Positions 24,806 through 32,805 of a stretch of DNA of 39,751 nucleotides are shown here, piece by piece; the stretch's first letter is position 1; each line of letters opens with the position of its first letter. The stretch lies in contig QIKV01000078.1 of NCBI GenBank assembly GCA_003233115.1, positions 1 to 39,751 of the forward strand, in the 5' to 3' direction. The notes below the pieces were generated by a model, which did not search any database, had not been told where the DNA came from, and was given only the letters and a program-made list of their open reading frames with translations. The stretch comes from Oceanospirillales bacterium. Its GTDB lineage: Bacteria > Pseudomonadota > Gammaproteobacteria > Xanthomonadales > SZUA-36. The translations under genes were made by a program, and so were the position numbers.

Positions 24806-25774
24806 TCAGTACTTTATCAATGCTGAGGCCCACGTGAATCCACCACCGAAGGCTTCCAGCAGCAATATCTCGCCACGCTTGATCTTGCCTGAACGCGCTG
24901 CGGCATCCAGCGCCAGCGGCACCGATCCGGCCGAGGTATTGCCGTGTTTGTCAACGGTAACGACAACCTGGTCCATGGTCATACCCAGCTTCCTGGCGGT
25001 CGCCGTTATAATGCGGTAATTCGCCTGATGCGGAATCAACCAGTCCAGGTCCGACTGTTCCATCTGGTTGTGTTCAAGCGTCTCATCCACAATACGCCCC
25101 AGCGTGCGCACGGCCACCTTGAACACTTCGTTGCCTTTCATCTTCATGCGCACGCCGCCGCCAGGCTCTGCCTTGAAGCCGGTGCTCACACCTACGTCAA
25201 CCCCCAGCAAGCCACTGTGCCGGCCGGCTGCGTGGATATGCGTTGACAGTATGCCCGCCTCATCAGAGGCTTCCAGCACGACTGCTCCCGCACCGTCACC
25301 GAACAGAACCGCCGTGCCGCGGTCGTTCCAATCTATCATTGCGGTCAGTTTGTCCACGCCGATGACCAACGCTTTTTTTGCGTCGCCGCAACGGATGTAT
25401 TTGTCTGCAATCGACAGGGCATACAAAAAGCCGGAGCAGGCGGCATTGACATCCATTGCGCCGCAGTCCGGCAAGCCAAGGCGCGCCTGTAACAGGCATG
25501 CAGTACTCGGAAACACCAGGTCCGGGGTTGTCGTGCCAACCACGATCAGGCCAATTTCCTGTGGGTCTGTAGCCGCTGCCTCCATGGCCCGCCGACCTGC
25601 AACTTCGGCCATGTCGCTGCTGGTTTCGTCAGCACGCGCCACGCGTCTCTCACAGATACCGGTACGCTCACGGATCCACTGGTCAGAGGTATCCAGGATT
25701 TTCTCCAGGTCAGCGTTGGTAACTATCTTCTCTGGCAAATAGCTGCCGGTTCCGGCGACTCTTGAATAATTCAT
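24806..25774 (-). CDS. fabH: 3-oxoacyl-[ACP] synthase III
   Basis: Starter condensing enzyme joining acetyl-CoA and malonyl-ACP (322 residues). Triad C113 (NAACSGFLYAL), H249 (WLIPHQANYRII) and N279 (KHGNTSAGSVPLAL) is intact, as is DQWIRERTGI near the N-terminus. ATG 25774 overlaps the plsX stop by 4 bp, the usual coupling. Confidence 0.96.
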   Translation of the reverse strand: MNYSRVAGTGSYLPEKIVTNADLEKILDTSDQWIRERTGICERRVARADETSSDMAEVAGRRAMEAAATDPQEIGLIVVGTTTPDLVFPSTACLLQARLGLPDCGAMDVNAACSGFLYALSIADKYIRCGDAKKALVIGVDKLTAMIDWNDRGTAVLFGDGAGAVVLEASDEAGILSTHIHAAGRHSGLLGVDVGVSTGFKAEPGGGVRMKMKGNEVFKVAVRTLGRIVDETLEHNQMEQSDLDWLIPHQANYRIITATARKLGMTMDQVVVTVDKHGNTSAGSVPLALDAAARSGKIKRGEILLLEAFGGGFTWASALIKY

Positions 25775-26793
25775 GCATCTACCTCAATGGAATAGTCCTG
25801 GATCATTGACTCGATTGACTTTGGAACCTGTTGCCTGGCCTTTTCTACCGCTTCATCAATGGCGTGGCCCAGCGCTTCGCGATTGGCGTTGCCGTGGCTT
25901 TTTACCACGACACTGCGCAAGCCCAGCAGCGGCGCACCATTATGCTTGGATGGCTCAAATCTCGCCAGTATTTGTTCCAGTGAAGGCCGCACCAGCACAC
26001 CACCCAGTCGCGCGAGCACGCCTGAGTGCAGGGCCAGATCCAGTTGCCGGAAATACATTTTTGCCAGCCCTTCGCCAGATTTCAATATCAGGTTGCCCGA
26101 AAACCCGTCACAAACAGCAACATTCACCTTACCGGCAAAAATATCGTGGCCTTCGATAAACCCGGTATAGTTAATCGGCAATTCCTTCAGCATGGCGTGC
26201 GCTTCTTTCACGACCGCGTCGCCTTTGCTGTCTTCATGCCCGACGTTCAGCAGCGCCACTGACGGTCGCACATTGCCCTCGACCGCGCTGGCCACTGAAC
26301 CCATGATGGCAAACTGCACCAACTGGTTGGCGCTGACATTCAGGTTAGCGCCAAGATCCAGCAGGCTGGTGTGGCCAGAGGCCGACGGGATACGCGACAT
26401 TAATGCGGGGCGTTCAATACCGGCAAGCATGCCGAGCAATTTGACGCCGAGTGCCAGCATGGCAGCAGTGCTGCCGGCACTGACACAGGCATGCGCCCGC
26501 CCGCTGGAGACCTGCTCCATGGCAAGCCACAAGCTGCTGCCCCTGCCGCGCCGCAGGGCTTCAACCGGTCGCGCATCCGATGCCAGCGCATGGCTGGCCG
26601 CAATGATCGTCAGGCGGTCCGGGGTGGTGCGCCCGAGCAGGGGCTGAATATCTTCCGCCATGCCGCACAACAGAATCTCAACGTCCGGCCGCGATGCCAA
26701 TACATCCAGCGCAGCCGGAACGGTTACGGCGGGACCGAAATCACCGCCGTGCACATCCAGTGCAAGGATTGTTTTGCCAGAGCCTGTTGACAA
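25771..26793 (-). CDS. plsX: Phosphate acyltransferase PlsX
   Basis: Makes acyl-phosphate from acyl-ACP for the PlsY route to lysophosphatidate (340 residues). The N-terminal ILALDVHGGDFGP corresponds to the family ALDAMGGDxGP; SAGSTAAMLALG, PALMSRIPS, LLDLGANLNV, NVGHEDSKGDAVVKEAH, CDGFSGNLILKSGEG and PLLGLRSVVVKSHGNA are all in place. The start seems to be TTG at 26793: the only ATG/GTG candidates downstream lie inside conserved sequence. No clear ribosome site. Between rpmF and fabH as in E. coli. Confidence 0.94.
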   Translation of the reverse strand: MSTGSGKTILALDVHGGDFGPAVTVPAALDVLASRPDVEILLCGMAEDIQPLLGRTTPDRLTIIAASHALASDARPVEALRRGRGSSLWLAMEQVSSGRAHACVSAGSTAAMLALGVKLLGMLAGIERPALMSRIPSASGHTSLLDLGANLNVSANQLVQFAIMGSVASAVEGNVRPSVALLNVGHEDSKGDAVVKEAHAMLKELPINYTGFIEGHDIFAGKVNVAVCDGFSGNLILKSGEGLAKMYFRQLDLALHSGVLARLGGVLVRPSLEQILARFEPSKHNGAPLLGLRSVVVKSHGNANREALGHAIDEAVEKARQQVPKSIESMIQDYSIEVDA

Positions 26794-26845
26794 TGGTCAG
26801 GTCGCTGCGTTGCCGGTGGTCAGTACCGTGCAAAGATGTTATTTG

Positions 26846-27043
26846 TTATTCATCGCCGTCGAATTCAACCACCGGCATATCAATAACTTTGCGGCCCTTG
26901 TAATAGCCCTCTGGGGTCACATTGTGGCGCAGATGGGTTTCACCGGTGGTCGGATCCACAGACAGTGTCGGCGCTTTAAGAGAATCGTGTGAACGCCGCA
27001 TACCGCGACGTGATGGGGTCTTCCGGCTTTTTTGTACAGCCAT
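26846..27043 (-). CDS. rpmF: 50S ribosomal protein L32
   Basis: Small basic ribosomal protein (65 residues): [20 protein letters not shown], then [20 protein letters not shown] 27043 is chosen over the in-frame ATG at 27049 because AGGAG is nine bases from the former and only three from the latter. Non-zinc form: the Cys pairs of some L32 paralogues are absent. Confidence 0.96.
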   Translation of the reverse strand: MAVQKSRKTPSRRGMRRSHDSLKAPTLSVDPTTGETHLRHNVTPEGYYKGRKVIDMPVVEFDGDE

Positions 27044-27071
27044 GATCATTTACTCCTGATGCAAAAAAATA

Positions 27072-27605
27072 TCAATCCTGTTTTTTCCGCTGCAGCATTC
27101 CCTGTAAAGCGGCAAAAGGGTTTTTGTTACCCTCATCTTGAGAGGTCACGCTTGCAGGCGTTTCCCCACCGGTCGAATACTCAACCTTTTTTATACCCGG
27201 CTTGCGCGGTGTTTGCGGCAAGCCCAGCAGCAGTTCTTCTTCTACCAGACTGGCAATTGCCAACTGGCCATTTTCCATTTTGACCGGCTCGTAATTATCC
27301 GGCAATTCGTCCTGTTCGCTGTCGTGCTCAATGACAACCAGATCGCAACGGCGTTTCACCTGCTCGTTGTAAACTTCAAGACTGGCCTGGCAAATTAACG
27401 GCAGCGCGGCCTCCACCTGTAAATCAATAATGACCCGCTTATCCATATCACGCCTGAAGGCGGCCACAAACACCGCGTCGCCACCCGCTGTCACCAGCAA
27501 AGGTGCCAGCCGTTGCATACGTGACAACGGCACACTACCGCTGAAAATGCGCTTGCCCTCAGCCGCGCGCTCCGGCGAAATCCAGTCTGGATATTCCCGT
27601 GACAT
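27072..27605 (-). CDS. yceD: YceD family (DUF177) protein, 23S rRNA accumulation factor
   Basis: A 177-residue cytoplasmic protein of the DUF177 family. The usual C-terminal segment NPFAALQGMLQ and the middle CQASLEVYNEQVKRRCDLVV with two cysteines are visible. In E. coli YceD affects 23S rRNA levels and is always upstream of rpmF, as here (28 bp gap). First gene of the long fab block; a possible promoter lies upstream at 27666-27693. Confidence 0.9.
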   Translation of the reverse strand: MSREYPDWISPERAAEGKRIFSGSVPLSRMQRLAPLLVTAGGDAVFVAAFRRDMDKRVIIDLQVEAALPLICQASLEVYNEQVKRRCDLVVIEHDSEQDELPDNYEPVKMENGQLAIASLVEEELLLGLPQTPRKPGIKKVEYSTGGETPASVTSQDEGNKNPFAALQGMLQRKKQD

Positions 27606-27638
27606 AGCTTCTCAATTCCCCGCTGATCCTGCCATCCT

Positions 27639-27660
27639 AAAGATACTTGTCCAAAGATAC
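27639..27660. repeat. 8-bp direct repeat spaced 14 bp in the predicted fab-block leader
   Basis: AAAGATAC occurs at 27639-27646 and 27653-27660, start to start 14 bp, just inside the transcription start predicted for yceD. The rest of the 14-bp period matches poorly, so this is weaker than the other tandem repeats. Confidence 0.5.
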
Positions 27661-27665
27661 CAAAT

Positions 27666-27693
27666 ATAATATTTTCAGGCTGTATTGAGTTAA
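27666..27693 (-). promoter_or_regulatory. Possible sigma70 promoter of the yceD-rpmF-plsX-fab block
   Basis: On the minus strand TTAACT (27693-27688), a 16-bp spacer and TATTAT (27671-27666). The predicted start near 27659 leaves a leader of about 54 bases. The surrounding divergent spacer 27606-27781 is AT-rich; no convincing promoter was found for maf on the other strand. Confidence 0.35.
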
Positions 27694-27781
27694 CCTGAAC
27701 ATTTACAATTGCTGATTCAGGCTGGCAGCGCGTGCAATATATTTATATGGGCCAACGTAAACGGGTAATTTTACTACATAA

Positions 27782-28378
27782 ATGAACAGTGAGTCACCAC
27801 CCAGAAGGCTAATTCTTGCCTCAACCAGCAAATATCGCAAAATGCTGCTACACCGGCTTGCCCTGCCCTTTGCGTGCCAGGCCCCTCAAACGGACGAATC
27901 CGCCTACGCGGACGAGGCTCCTGCAGACCTGGTCAGTCGTCTGGCCAGACAAAAAGCCACCGCCGTCGCAACCGAAAACCCGGCGGCAATAGTGATCGGC
28001 TCTGACCAACTGGCCGTTTTTAACGGCCAGCTCATTGGCAAGCCCGGGAATCACCAGGCTGCGGTTAAACAATTAGCCACTTTTAGCGGGCAAAGTATTG
28101 ATTTCCTTACCGCTGTTACGGTGTTGTGCCAGGAGACCGGTTTCTCCGGGCAGTTTACCGATCACACCCGGGTTTGTTTCAGAAACCTGCCGCAAGAAGA
28201 AATTGAACGCTACCTGCGACGGGAAAAACCTTACGACTGCGCCGGTGCTTTCAAAGCCGAATCCCTCGGGATTGTACTGTTTGACGCCATTGTCAGTGAA
28301 GATCCCACCGCACTGACGGGCCTGCCCCTGATCCAGACCGCCGCCATGCTACGCAAAGCCGGCCTGGTCGTACCATAG
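27782..28378 (+). CDS. yceF: Maf-family nucleotide pyrophosphatase, YceF type
   Basis: House-cleaning nucleoside triphosphate pyrophosphatase of 198 residues. LILASTSKYRKMLL (10-23), TDESAY, the catalytic region IGSDQLAVFNGQLIGKPG (D75) and KPYDCAGAFKAESLGIVLF are typical. The SDQ form and the position divergent from yceD point to the YceF subgroup, which acts on 7-methyl-GTP, rather than to YhdE (dTTP/UTP). ATG 27782 is the first start in frame; no strong ribosome site. Confidence 0.92.
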   Translation: MNSESPPRRLILASTSKYRKMLLHRLALPFACQAPQTDESAYADEAPADLVSRLARQKATAVATENPAAIVIGSDQLAVFNGQLIGKPGNHQAAVKQLATFSGQSIDFLTAVTVLCQETGFSGQFTDHTRVCFRNLPQEEIERYLRREKPYDCAGAFKAESLGIVLFDAIVSEDPTALTGLPLIQTAAMLRKAGLVVP

Positions 28379-28472
28379 TTTCTAACCAAGCCACGCATGG
28401 ACACATGGACTTCACTTGCAAGCGACATATTTGCCCTTATCTTTTTATAACTGCCATAAGACCGGAATTCTG

Positions 28473-30452
28473 ATGAACGACACGCCTCTCAAACAGCCGA
28501 GCTATAAACACTGGCAACTTGCAACCGATATCGACAAGGTGCTGTGGCTGACCATCGACCGCGCAGACGAACGCGTCAACAGTCTGTCACTGGAGGTGCT
28601 CAGCGAACTGGACTCCATTGTCGAAGGACTGGAAACCAATCCACCTGCCGGACTGGTTTTGCAATCCGGCAAGCCGGGCTCATTCATTGTCGGTGCCGAT
28701 GTGCGGGAGTTCGATGCCTATGACGATGCAGACGAGGCCAGCGAGGGGATCAGCCGGGTCCACCGCCTGTTCAGTCGGATTGAGGCACTTCCGTTTCCTA
28801 CCATTGTCGCCATTGATGGCTTGTGCCTCGGTGGCGGCCTGGAACTGGCCCTGACATTCGACTATCGCATCGCCAGTAATGTTGAGCATACGCGTCTTGG
28901 ATTTCCTGAAGTCCAGTTGGGTATTTACCCCGGCTTTGGCGGCAGCGCCCGCAGCATCCGCCAGGCCGGCGCATCCAACGCCATGTCCATCATGCTCAGC
29001 AGCCGGAATTTGCGGGCCAGGGCCGCCAAAGCCATGGGTTTCGTTGATGAACTGGTTGGACCGCACGGCTCGCTGCGCTGGGCCGCACGCAGGGCCGTCA
29101 AACAGGGTCGCAAGTCCCGCCAGCCCGGGCCATTGACCCGCTTACAGAATTTCGCACCGGTCAGGAACCAGTTGGCACGGGTCATGCGTAAAAAGGTCAC
29201 CGCCAGGGCCAACCCGAAACATTATCCTGCACCCTTTGAACTGATCGATGCGTGGGAGCGCTACGGCGACGACCCGCGGCGCATGATGGTCGAAGAATCA
29301 GTCCGGGTCGGCAGGCTGATCACCGGTGAGACCTCGAAGAACCTGCGGCGGGTATTTTTTCTGATGGAGCGGCTTAAAGGAATCGGCAAGCAGGCAAACC
29401 TCAAGATCCGTCGTGTGCATGTGATCGGGGCAGGTGTGATGGGGGGCGATATTGCTGCCTGGTGCGTACTCCAGGGCCTGGACGTAACATTACAGGACCG
29501 CGAATTGAAGTACATCGAGCCGGCCCTCAAACGGGCGAAATCCCTGTTTAAGAAAAAGCTGCGGGAGCGCAGCAAGGTTGCCGGGGCTGTCAGCCGCCTG
29601 CTAGCCGATGTAGACGGCAAGGGCATCGCTAAAGCCGATGTCGTCATCGAGGCCATTTTTGAGGATGTCGAGGCCAAGCGTGAGCTGTTCGCAAGCATTG
29701 AGCCACGCGTGAAAGCCAGTGCGATACTGGCCACCAACACTTCGGCCATACCGCTTGCGGATATCTCCTCCGCGCTGAAGAAACCCGGTCGCCTGATCGG
29801 GATCCACTTTTTTAACCCGGTGGCTAAAATGCCGTTGGTTGAAGTGGTGCATGACAAGAAAACCAATGTCGGCCAGATCAAAAAGGGTGCGGCATTTTGC
29901 GGTCTGATCAAACGTTTTCCGTTACCGGTCAAAAGCACACCGGGTTTCCTCGTTAACCGGGTTCTGTCCGGCTACATGGCCAAAGCAATGACCATGCACA
30001 TGGAACAGAAGATCCCGCTCGAAGTACTGGACCAGGCGGCCAGGTCTTTCGGCATGCCGATGGGGCCGGTGGAACTGGCCGATACGGTCGGTCTGGACGT
30101 GTGCATGAAGGTCGTTGCCCTGCTGGGCGGAGAAGCCAGCGAAAAGGAAGCTGCCCTGCTGCAGGCAAAGGTTGCTGCAGGCAAACTGGGAAAGAAATCC
30201 GGCCAGGGTTTTTATGTGTGGGAGAAAGGCAAACCGCAAAAAGACAGCACTGCCGGCGGCCATCACGATTTGGGTGAAATCTCCAGAACACTACTGCAAC
30301 CCTATTTCGACGCCTGTGAGTCGGCCCTGGCGGATGGCATCGTGGAGGATGCAGATGTTCTCGATGCCGGCATGATATTCGGCACCGGCTTCGCCCCCTT
30401 CCGCGGTGGACCCTTGCACTACTTGAAGCAACAGGAACAGAACCATGACTGA
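28473..30452 (+). CDS. FadB/FadJ-like enoyl-CoA hydratase / 3-hydroxyacyl-CoA dehydrogenase
   Basis: Beta-oxidation multifunctional alpha-subunit of 659 residues, shorter than E. coli FadB or FadJ (about 715-730). N-terminal crotonase domain: oxyanion-hole VGADVREF and AIDGLCLGGGLELA, with catalytic E124 and E146 (LGFPEVQLGIYPGFGG). A linker (about 200-305) precedes the NAD domain VIGAGVMGGDIA (318-328), NTSAIPLADIS, the HAD catalytic His segment GIHFFNPVAKMPLVEVV, TPGFLVNRVL and a reduced C-terminal domain ending FAPFRGGPLHYL. ATG 28473 has GGAA upstream; a 28416 start would add a non-homologous tail. It overlaps the thiolase by 8 bp, forming a two-gene unit like fadBA/fadJI. FadB and FadJ cannot be told apart here. 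Confidence 0.92.
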   Translation: MNDTPLKQPSYKHWQLATDIDKVLWLTIDRADERVNSLSLEVLSELDSIVEGLETNPPAGLVLQSGKPGSFIVGADVREFDAYDDADEASEGISRVHRLFSRIEALPFPTIVAIDGLCLGGGLELALTFDYRIASNVEHTRLGFPEVQLGIYPGFGGSARSIRQAGASNAMSIMLSSRNLRARAAKAMGFVDELVGPHGSLRWAARRAVKQGRKSRQPGPLTRLQNFAPVRNQLARVMRKKVTARANPKHYPAPFELIDAWERYGDDPRRMMVEESVRVGRLITGETSKNLRRVFFLMERLKGIGKQANLKIRRVHVIGAGVMGGDIAAWCVLQGLDVTLQDRELKYIEPALKRAKSLFKKKLRERSKVAGAVSRLLADVDGKGIAKADVVIEAIFEDVEAKRELFASIEPRVKASAILATNTSAIPLADISSALKKPGRLIGIHFFNPVAKMPLVEVVHDKKTNVGQIKKGAAFCGLIKRFPLPVKSTPGFLVNRVLSGYMAKAMTMHMEQKIPLEVLDQAARSFGMPMGPVELADTVGLDVCMKVVALLGGEASEKEAALLQAKVAAGKLGKKSGQGFYVWEKGKPQKDSTAGGHHDLGEISRTLLQPYFDACESALADGIVEDADVLDAGMIFGTGFAPFRGGPLHYLKQQEQNHD

Positions 30453-31725
30453 GACAATGCGCAGAGTTGCCGTTGTGGGTGGCAGCCGTATCCCATTCTG
30501 CCGTTCCAACACGATTTATGCCGATAAAAGCAACCTGGATATGCTGACCGCGGCCATCGATGGTGTGGTGGACCGGTTTGGCCTCGGCGGAGAACAACCT
30601 GATGAAGTGATGGCCGGTGCGGTCATGACCCACTCGCGGGATTTCAACCTGGCACGTGAAGCGGTATTGTCCAGTAAATTATCACCGCTGACCCCCGGCA
30701 TAACACTACAGCAGGCCTGTGGCACCAGCTTACAAGCCGCTCTCAACCTCGCTGCCAAGATCGCATGTGGGCAAATTGATAGCGGCATTGCCGCCGGCAC
30801 GGATACCACCTCGGATCCACCCATTGTTTTCAGTAGTAAATTTTCCAGGCGCATGATCAATCTGAGTCAGGCGCGCAGCATGCAACAGCGCCTGACTGCA
30901 TTGAAAGATTTTGGCCTGTCTGAACTCAAACCGGTTTCACCCACCAACGGCGAAATGCGCACCGGCCTGTCCATGGGCCAGCATTGTGAGCGGATGGCAC
31001 GCGAATGGGAAATTGCCCGCGGGGACCAGGACCAGTTGGCGCTGGAAAGCCACCTGAAGGCAGCGGCGGCTTATGATGCCGGCTTCTTCGACGACCTGGT
31101 CATCCCCTGGGGCGGTGTCAGCCGCGACAATAACCTGCGTGCAGACAGTAACCTGAAGAAACTGGCAGGTTTGCGCACCGCTTTTAGCCGCAGCCCTGAA
31201 GCCACACTAACGGCTGCCAACAGCACGCCACTGACCGATGGTGCAGCGGCGGTACTGCTGTGCTCGGAAGAATGGGCCGCAGCGCATGATTTACCCGTGC
31301 AGGCCTACCTGGTTACCGGGCGTTCTGCAGCGGTGGATTTCGTCAACGATGAAGGCCTGCTGATGGCGCCGACAGTGGCGGTTGCTGAAATGCTGCAGCG
31401 CACCGGCCTGAGCTTAAAGGATTTCGATTTCTACGAAATCCATGAGGCCTTTGCCGCCCAGGTGTTGTGTACCCTCAAAGCCTGGCAATCAAAGAAATAC
31501 TGCAAGGAACGCCTCGGCCTTAAAAAGCCCCTGGGCAGCATCAACAGGAAAAAGATGAACGTCAACGGCAGCAGCCTGGCCCTCGGCCACCCGTTCGCCG
31601 CCACCGGTGCCCGCATCATCGCGACCCTGTCACAAATGCTGGCAGAAAAAGGTTCCGGCCGGGGCCTGATCTCTATCTGCACAGCCGGCGGCATGGGTGT
31701 TTGCGCAATACTGGAGCGACCCTGA
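30445..31725 (+). CDS. Acetyl-CoA acyltransferase (FadI-like thiolase)
   Basis: Thiolase of 426 residues cleaving 3-ketoacyl-CoA, the last step of beta-oxidation. Active-site C92 (LQQACGTSLQAAL), the HEAFAAQ motif, the GHPFAATGARI histidine and the late CTAGGMG cysteine are present. The length and the extra segment with KAWQSKKYCKERLGLKK and INRKKMNVNG match the long FadI type rather than the roughly 390-residue FadA type. ATG 30445 has AGGA upstream within the end of the fadB/J-like gene (8-bp overlap), so the two are translationally coupled. Confidence 0.92.
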   Translation: MTETMRRVAVVGGSRIPFCRSNTIYADKSNLDMLTAAIDGVVDRFGLGGEQPDEVMAGAVMTHSRDFNLAREAVLSSKLSPLTPGITLQQACGTSLQAALNLAAKIACGQIDSGIAAGTDTTSDPPIVFSSKFSRRMINLSQARSMQQRLTALKDFGLSELKPVSPTNGEMRTGLSMGQHCERMAREWEIARGDQDQLALESHLKAAAAYDAGFFDDLVIPWGGVSRDNNLRADSNLKKLAGLRTAFSRSPEATLTAANSTPLTDGAAAVLLCSEEWAAAHDLPVQAYLVTGRSAAVDFVNDEGLLMAPTVAVAEMLQRTGLSLKDFDFYEIHEAFAAQVLCTLKAWQSKKYCKERLGLKKPLGSINRKKMNVNGSSLALGHPFAATGARIIATLSQMLAEKGSGRGLISICTAGGMGVCAILERP

Positions 31726-31791
31726 TACCCACAGACTCCGGGTTCGCCTGACAACGAGACAGTGAGGAAAGCTGAAAGCCAGAAACCAGCC

Positions 31792-31818
31792 GGGAGACTG
31801 TAACAAGTTGTTACTCCC
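31792..31818. terminator. Hairpin in the thiolase/folD convergent spacer
   Basis: GTAACAAGTTGTTAC at 31800-31814 is a perfect 15-bp palindrome, flanked by GGGA (31792-31795) and TCCC (31815-31818) that can extend the stem around a 4-base bulge. It lies between two converging genes and could slow transcription from both sides. No proper T-run follows on either strand, so the call is weak. Confidence 0.35.
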
Positions 31819-31820
31819 AG

Positions 31821-32711
31821 TCAAGGCATTATCGGTTCTGCAACATCTATGCCGGCTGCTTCGGCCGTATTTTGCATCAGGGTTGCCCTGGTCATCGGGC
31901 CAACACCGCCGGGCACGGGTGATATCCAGGCGGCTTTTGCTGCCGCACGCTCAAAATCGATGTCGCCCACCAGTTTGCCGCTTTCCAGCCGGTTAATGCC
32001 AACATCAACCACAACCGCTCCGTCAGCTACCCAGTCAGCATCCACGACACCGCGCTTCCCGACAGCAATAATCAGTACTTCAGCATGCCTGACATAGAAC
32101 GCCAGGTCCTCAGTAAAACGGTGACAGGTTGTCACGGTTGCCCCCTGGTAGAGCAATTCCAGCCCCAGCGGCCGGCCGACAATATTCGACGCCCCCACGA
32201 CCACGCAATGCCGGCCTTTTATCCTGATTCCGTAGTAGTTTAGCAGCGTCACGATGCCGCGCGATGTGCAGGGCCGCAAGCCGGGCTGGCGCAGTGCCAG
32301 GCGGCCGACATTGAAGGCGTGGAACCCGTCCACGTCCTTGCTGACGCTGATCGCATTGGTAACCGCCACTTCGTCAATGTGGGGCGGCAATGGCAGTTGC
32401 ACCAGCACGCCCTGGATTTTGTCATCCCGGTTGAGTTGGTCGATCAGTGCCAATAGTTCTGCCTGCGAAGTCTCAAACGGCAGATCAAAATCCCCCGCCT
32501 GTATCCCGGCCCGCTCGCAGTCCTTGCGCTTGGCCCGCACATAAATCGACGAAGCGGGGTCCTCACCCACCAGTACAACTGCCAGTCCGGGTCGCTGGCC
32601 GCCGGCCCGGACATGGGCTGCAATCGCTTCGTGCACGGATGTCAAAACGGCGGCGCTGACCGCGAGGCCGTCAAGTATCTGTGCAGGTGCAGGATTCATG
32701 CTTTTATTCAT
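31821..32711 (-). CDS. folD: Methylenetetrahydrofolate dehydrogenase / cyclohydrolase
   Basis: Bifunctional folate one-carbon enzyme (296 residues). Y57 and catalytic K61 in SSIYVRAKRKDCERAGI, GVLVQLPLPPHID, KDVDGFHAFNVGRL, PCTSRGIVTLL, the NADP loop VVVGASNIVGRPLG and the terminal PVPGGVGPMTRATLMQNT are visible. Start is ATG 32711 or, equally possible, 32699; neither has a strong ribosome site. The open frame back to 32801 does not look like FolD. Convergent with the beta-oxidation pair and 94 bp after der. Confidence 0.94.
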   Translation of the reverse strand: MNKSMNPAPAQILDGLAVSAAVLTSVHEAIAAHVRAGGQRPGLAVVLVGEDPASSIYVRAKRKDCERAGIQAGDFDLPFETSQAELLALIDQLNRDDKIQGVLVQLPLPPHIDEVAVTNAISVSKDVDGFHAFNVGRLALRQPGLRPCTSRGIVTLLNYYGIRIKGRHCVVVGASNIVGRPLGLELLYQGATVTTCHRFTEDLAFYVRHAEVLIIAVGKRGVVDADWVADGAVVVDVGINRLESGKLVGDIDFERAAAKAAWISPVPGGVGPMTRATLMQNTAEAAGIDVAEPIMP

Positions 32712-32805
32712 CGTAGTTTTCAGGCTGGAGAAGCTCCGTGCATTGTACCGGATAGCGAGCATGGCTGTTGCCTGCGCCTCCTCACAGCGTCGCCCTCCCA
32801 CAGGG

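Noticed and set aside
29261-30633. Two minus-strand open frames of about 225 codons opposite the FadB/FadJ-like gene
   Set aside because: They overlap each other and the coding strand gene, whose active-site motifs are intact; no support for either.
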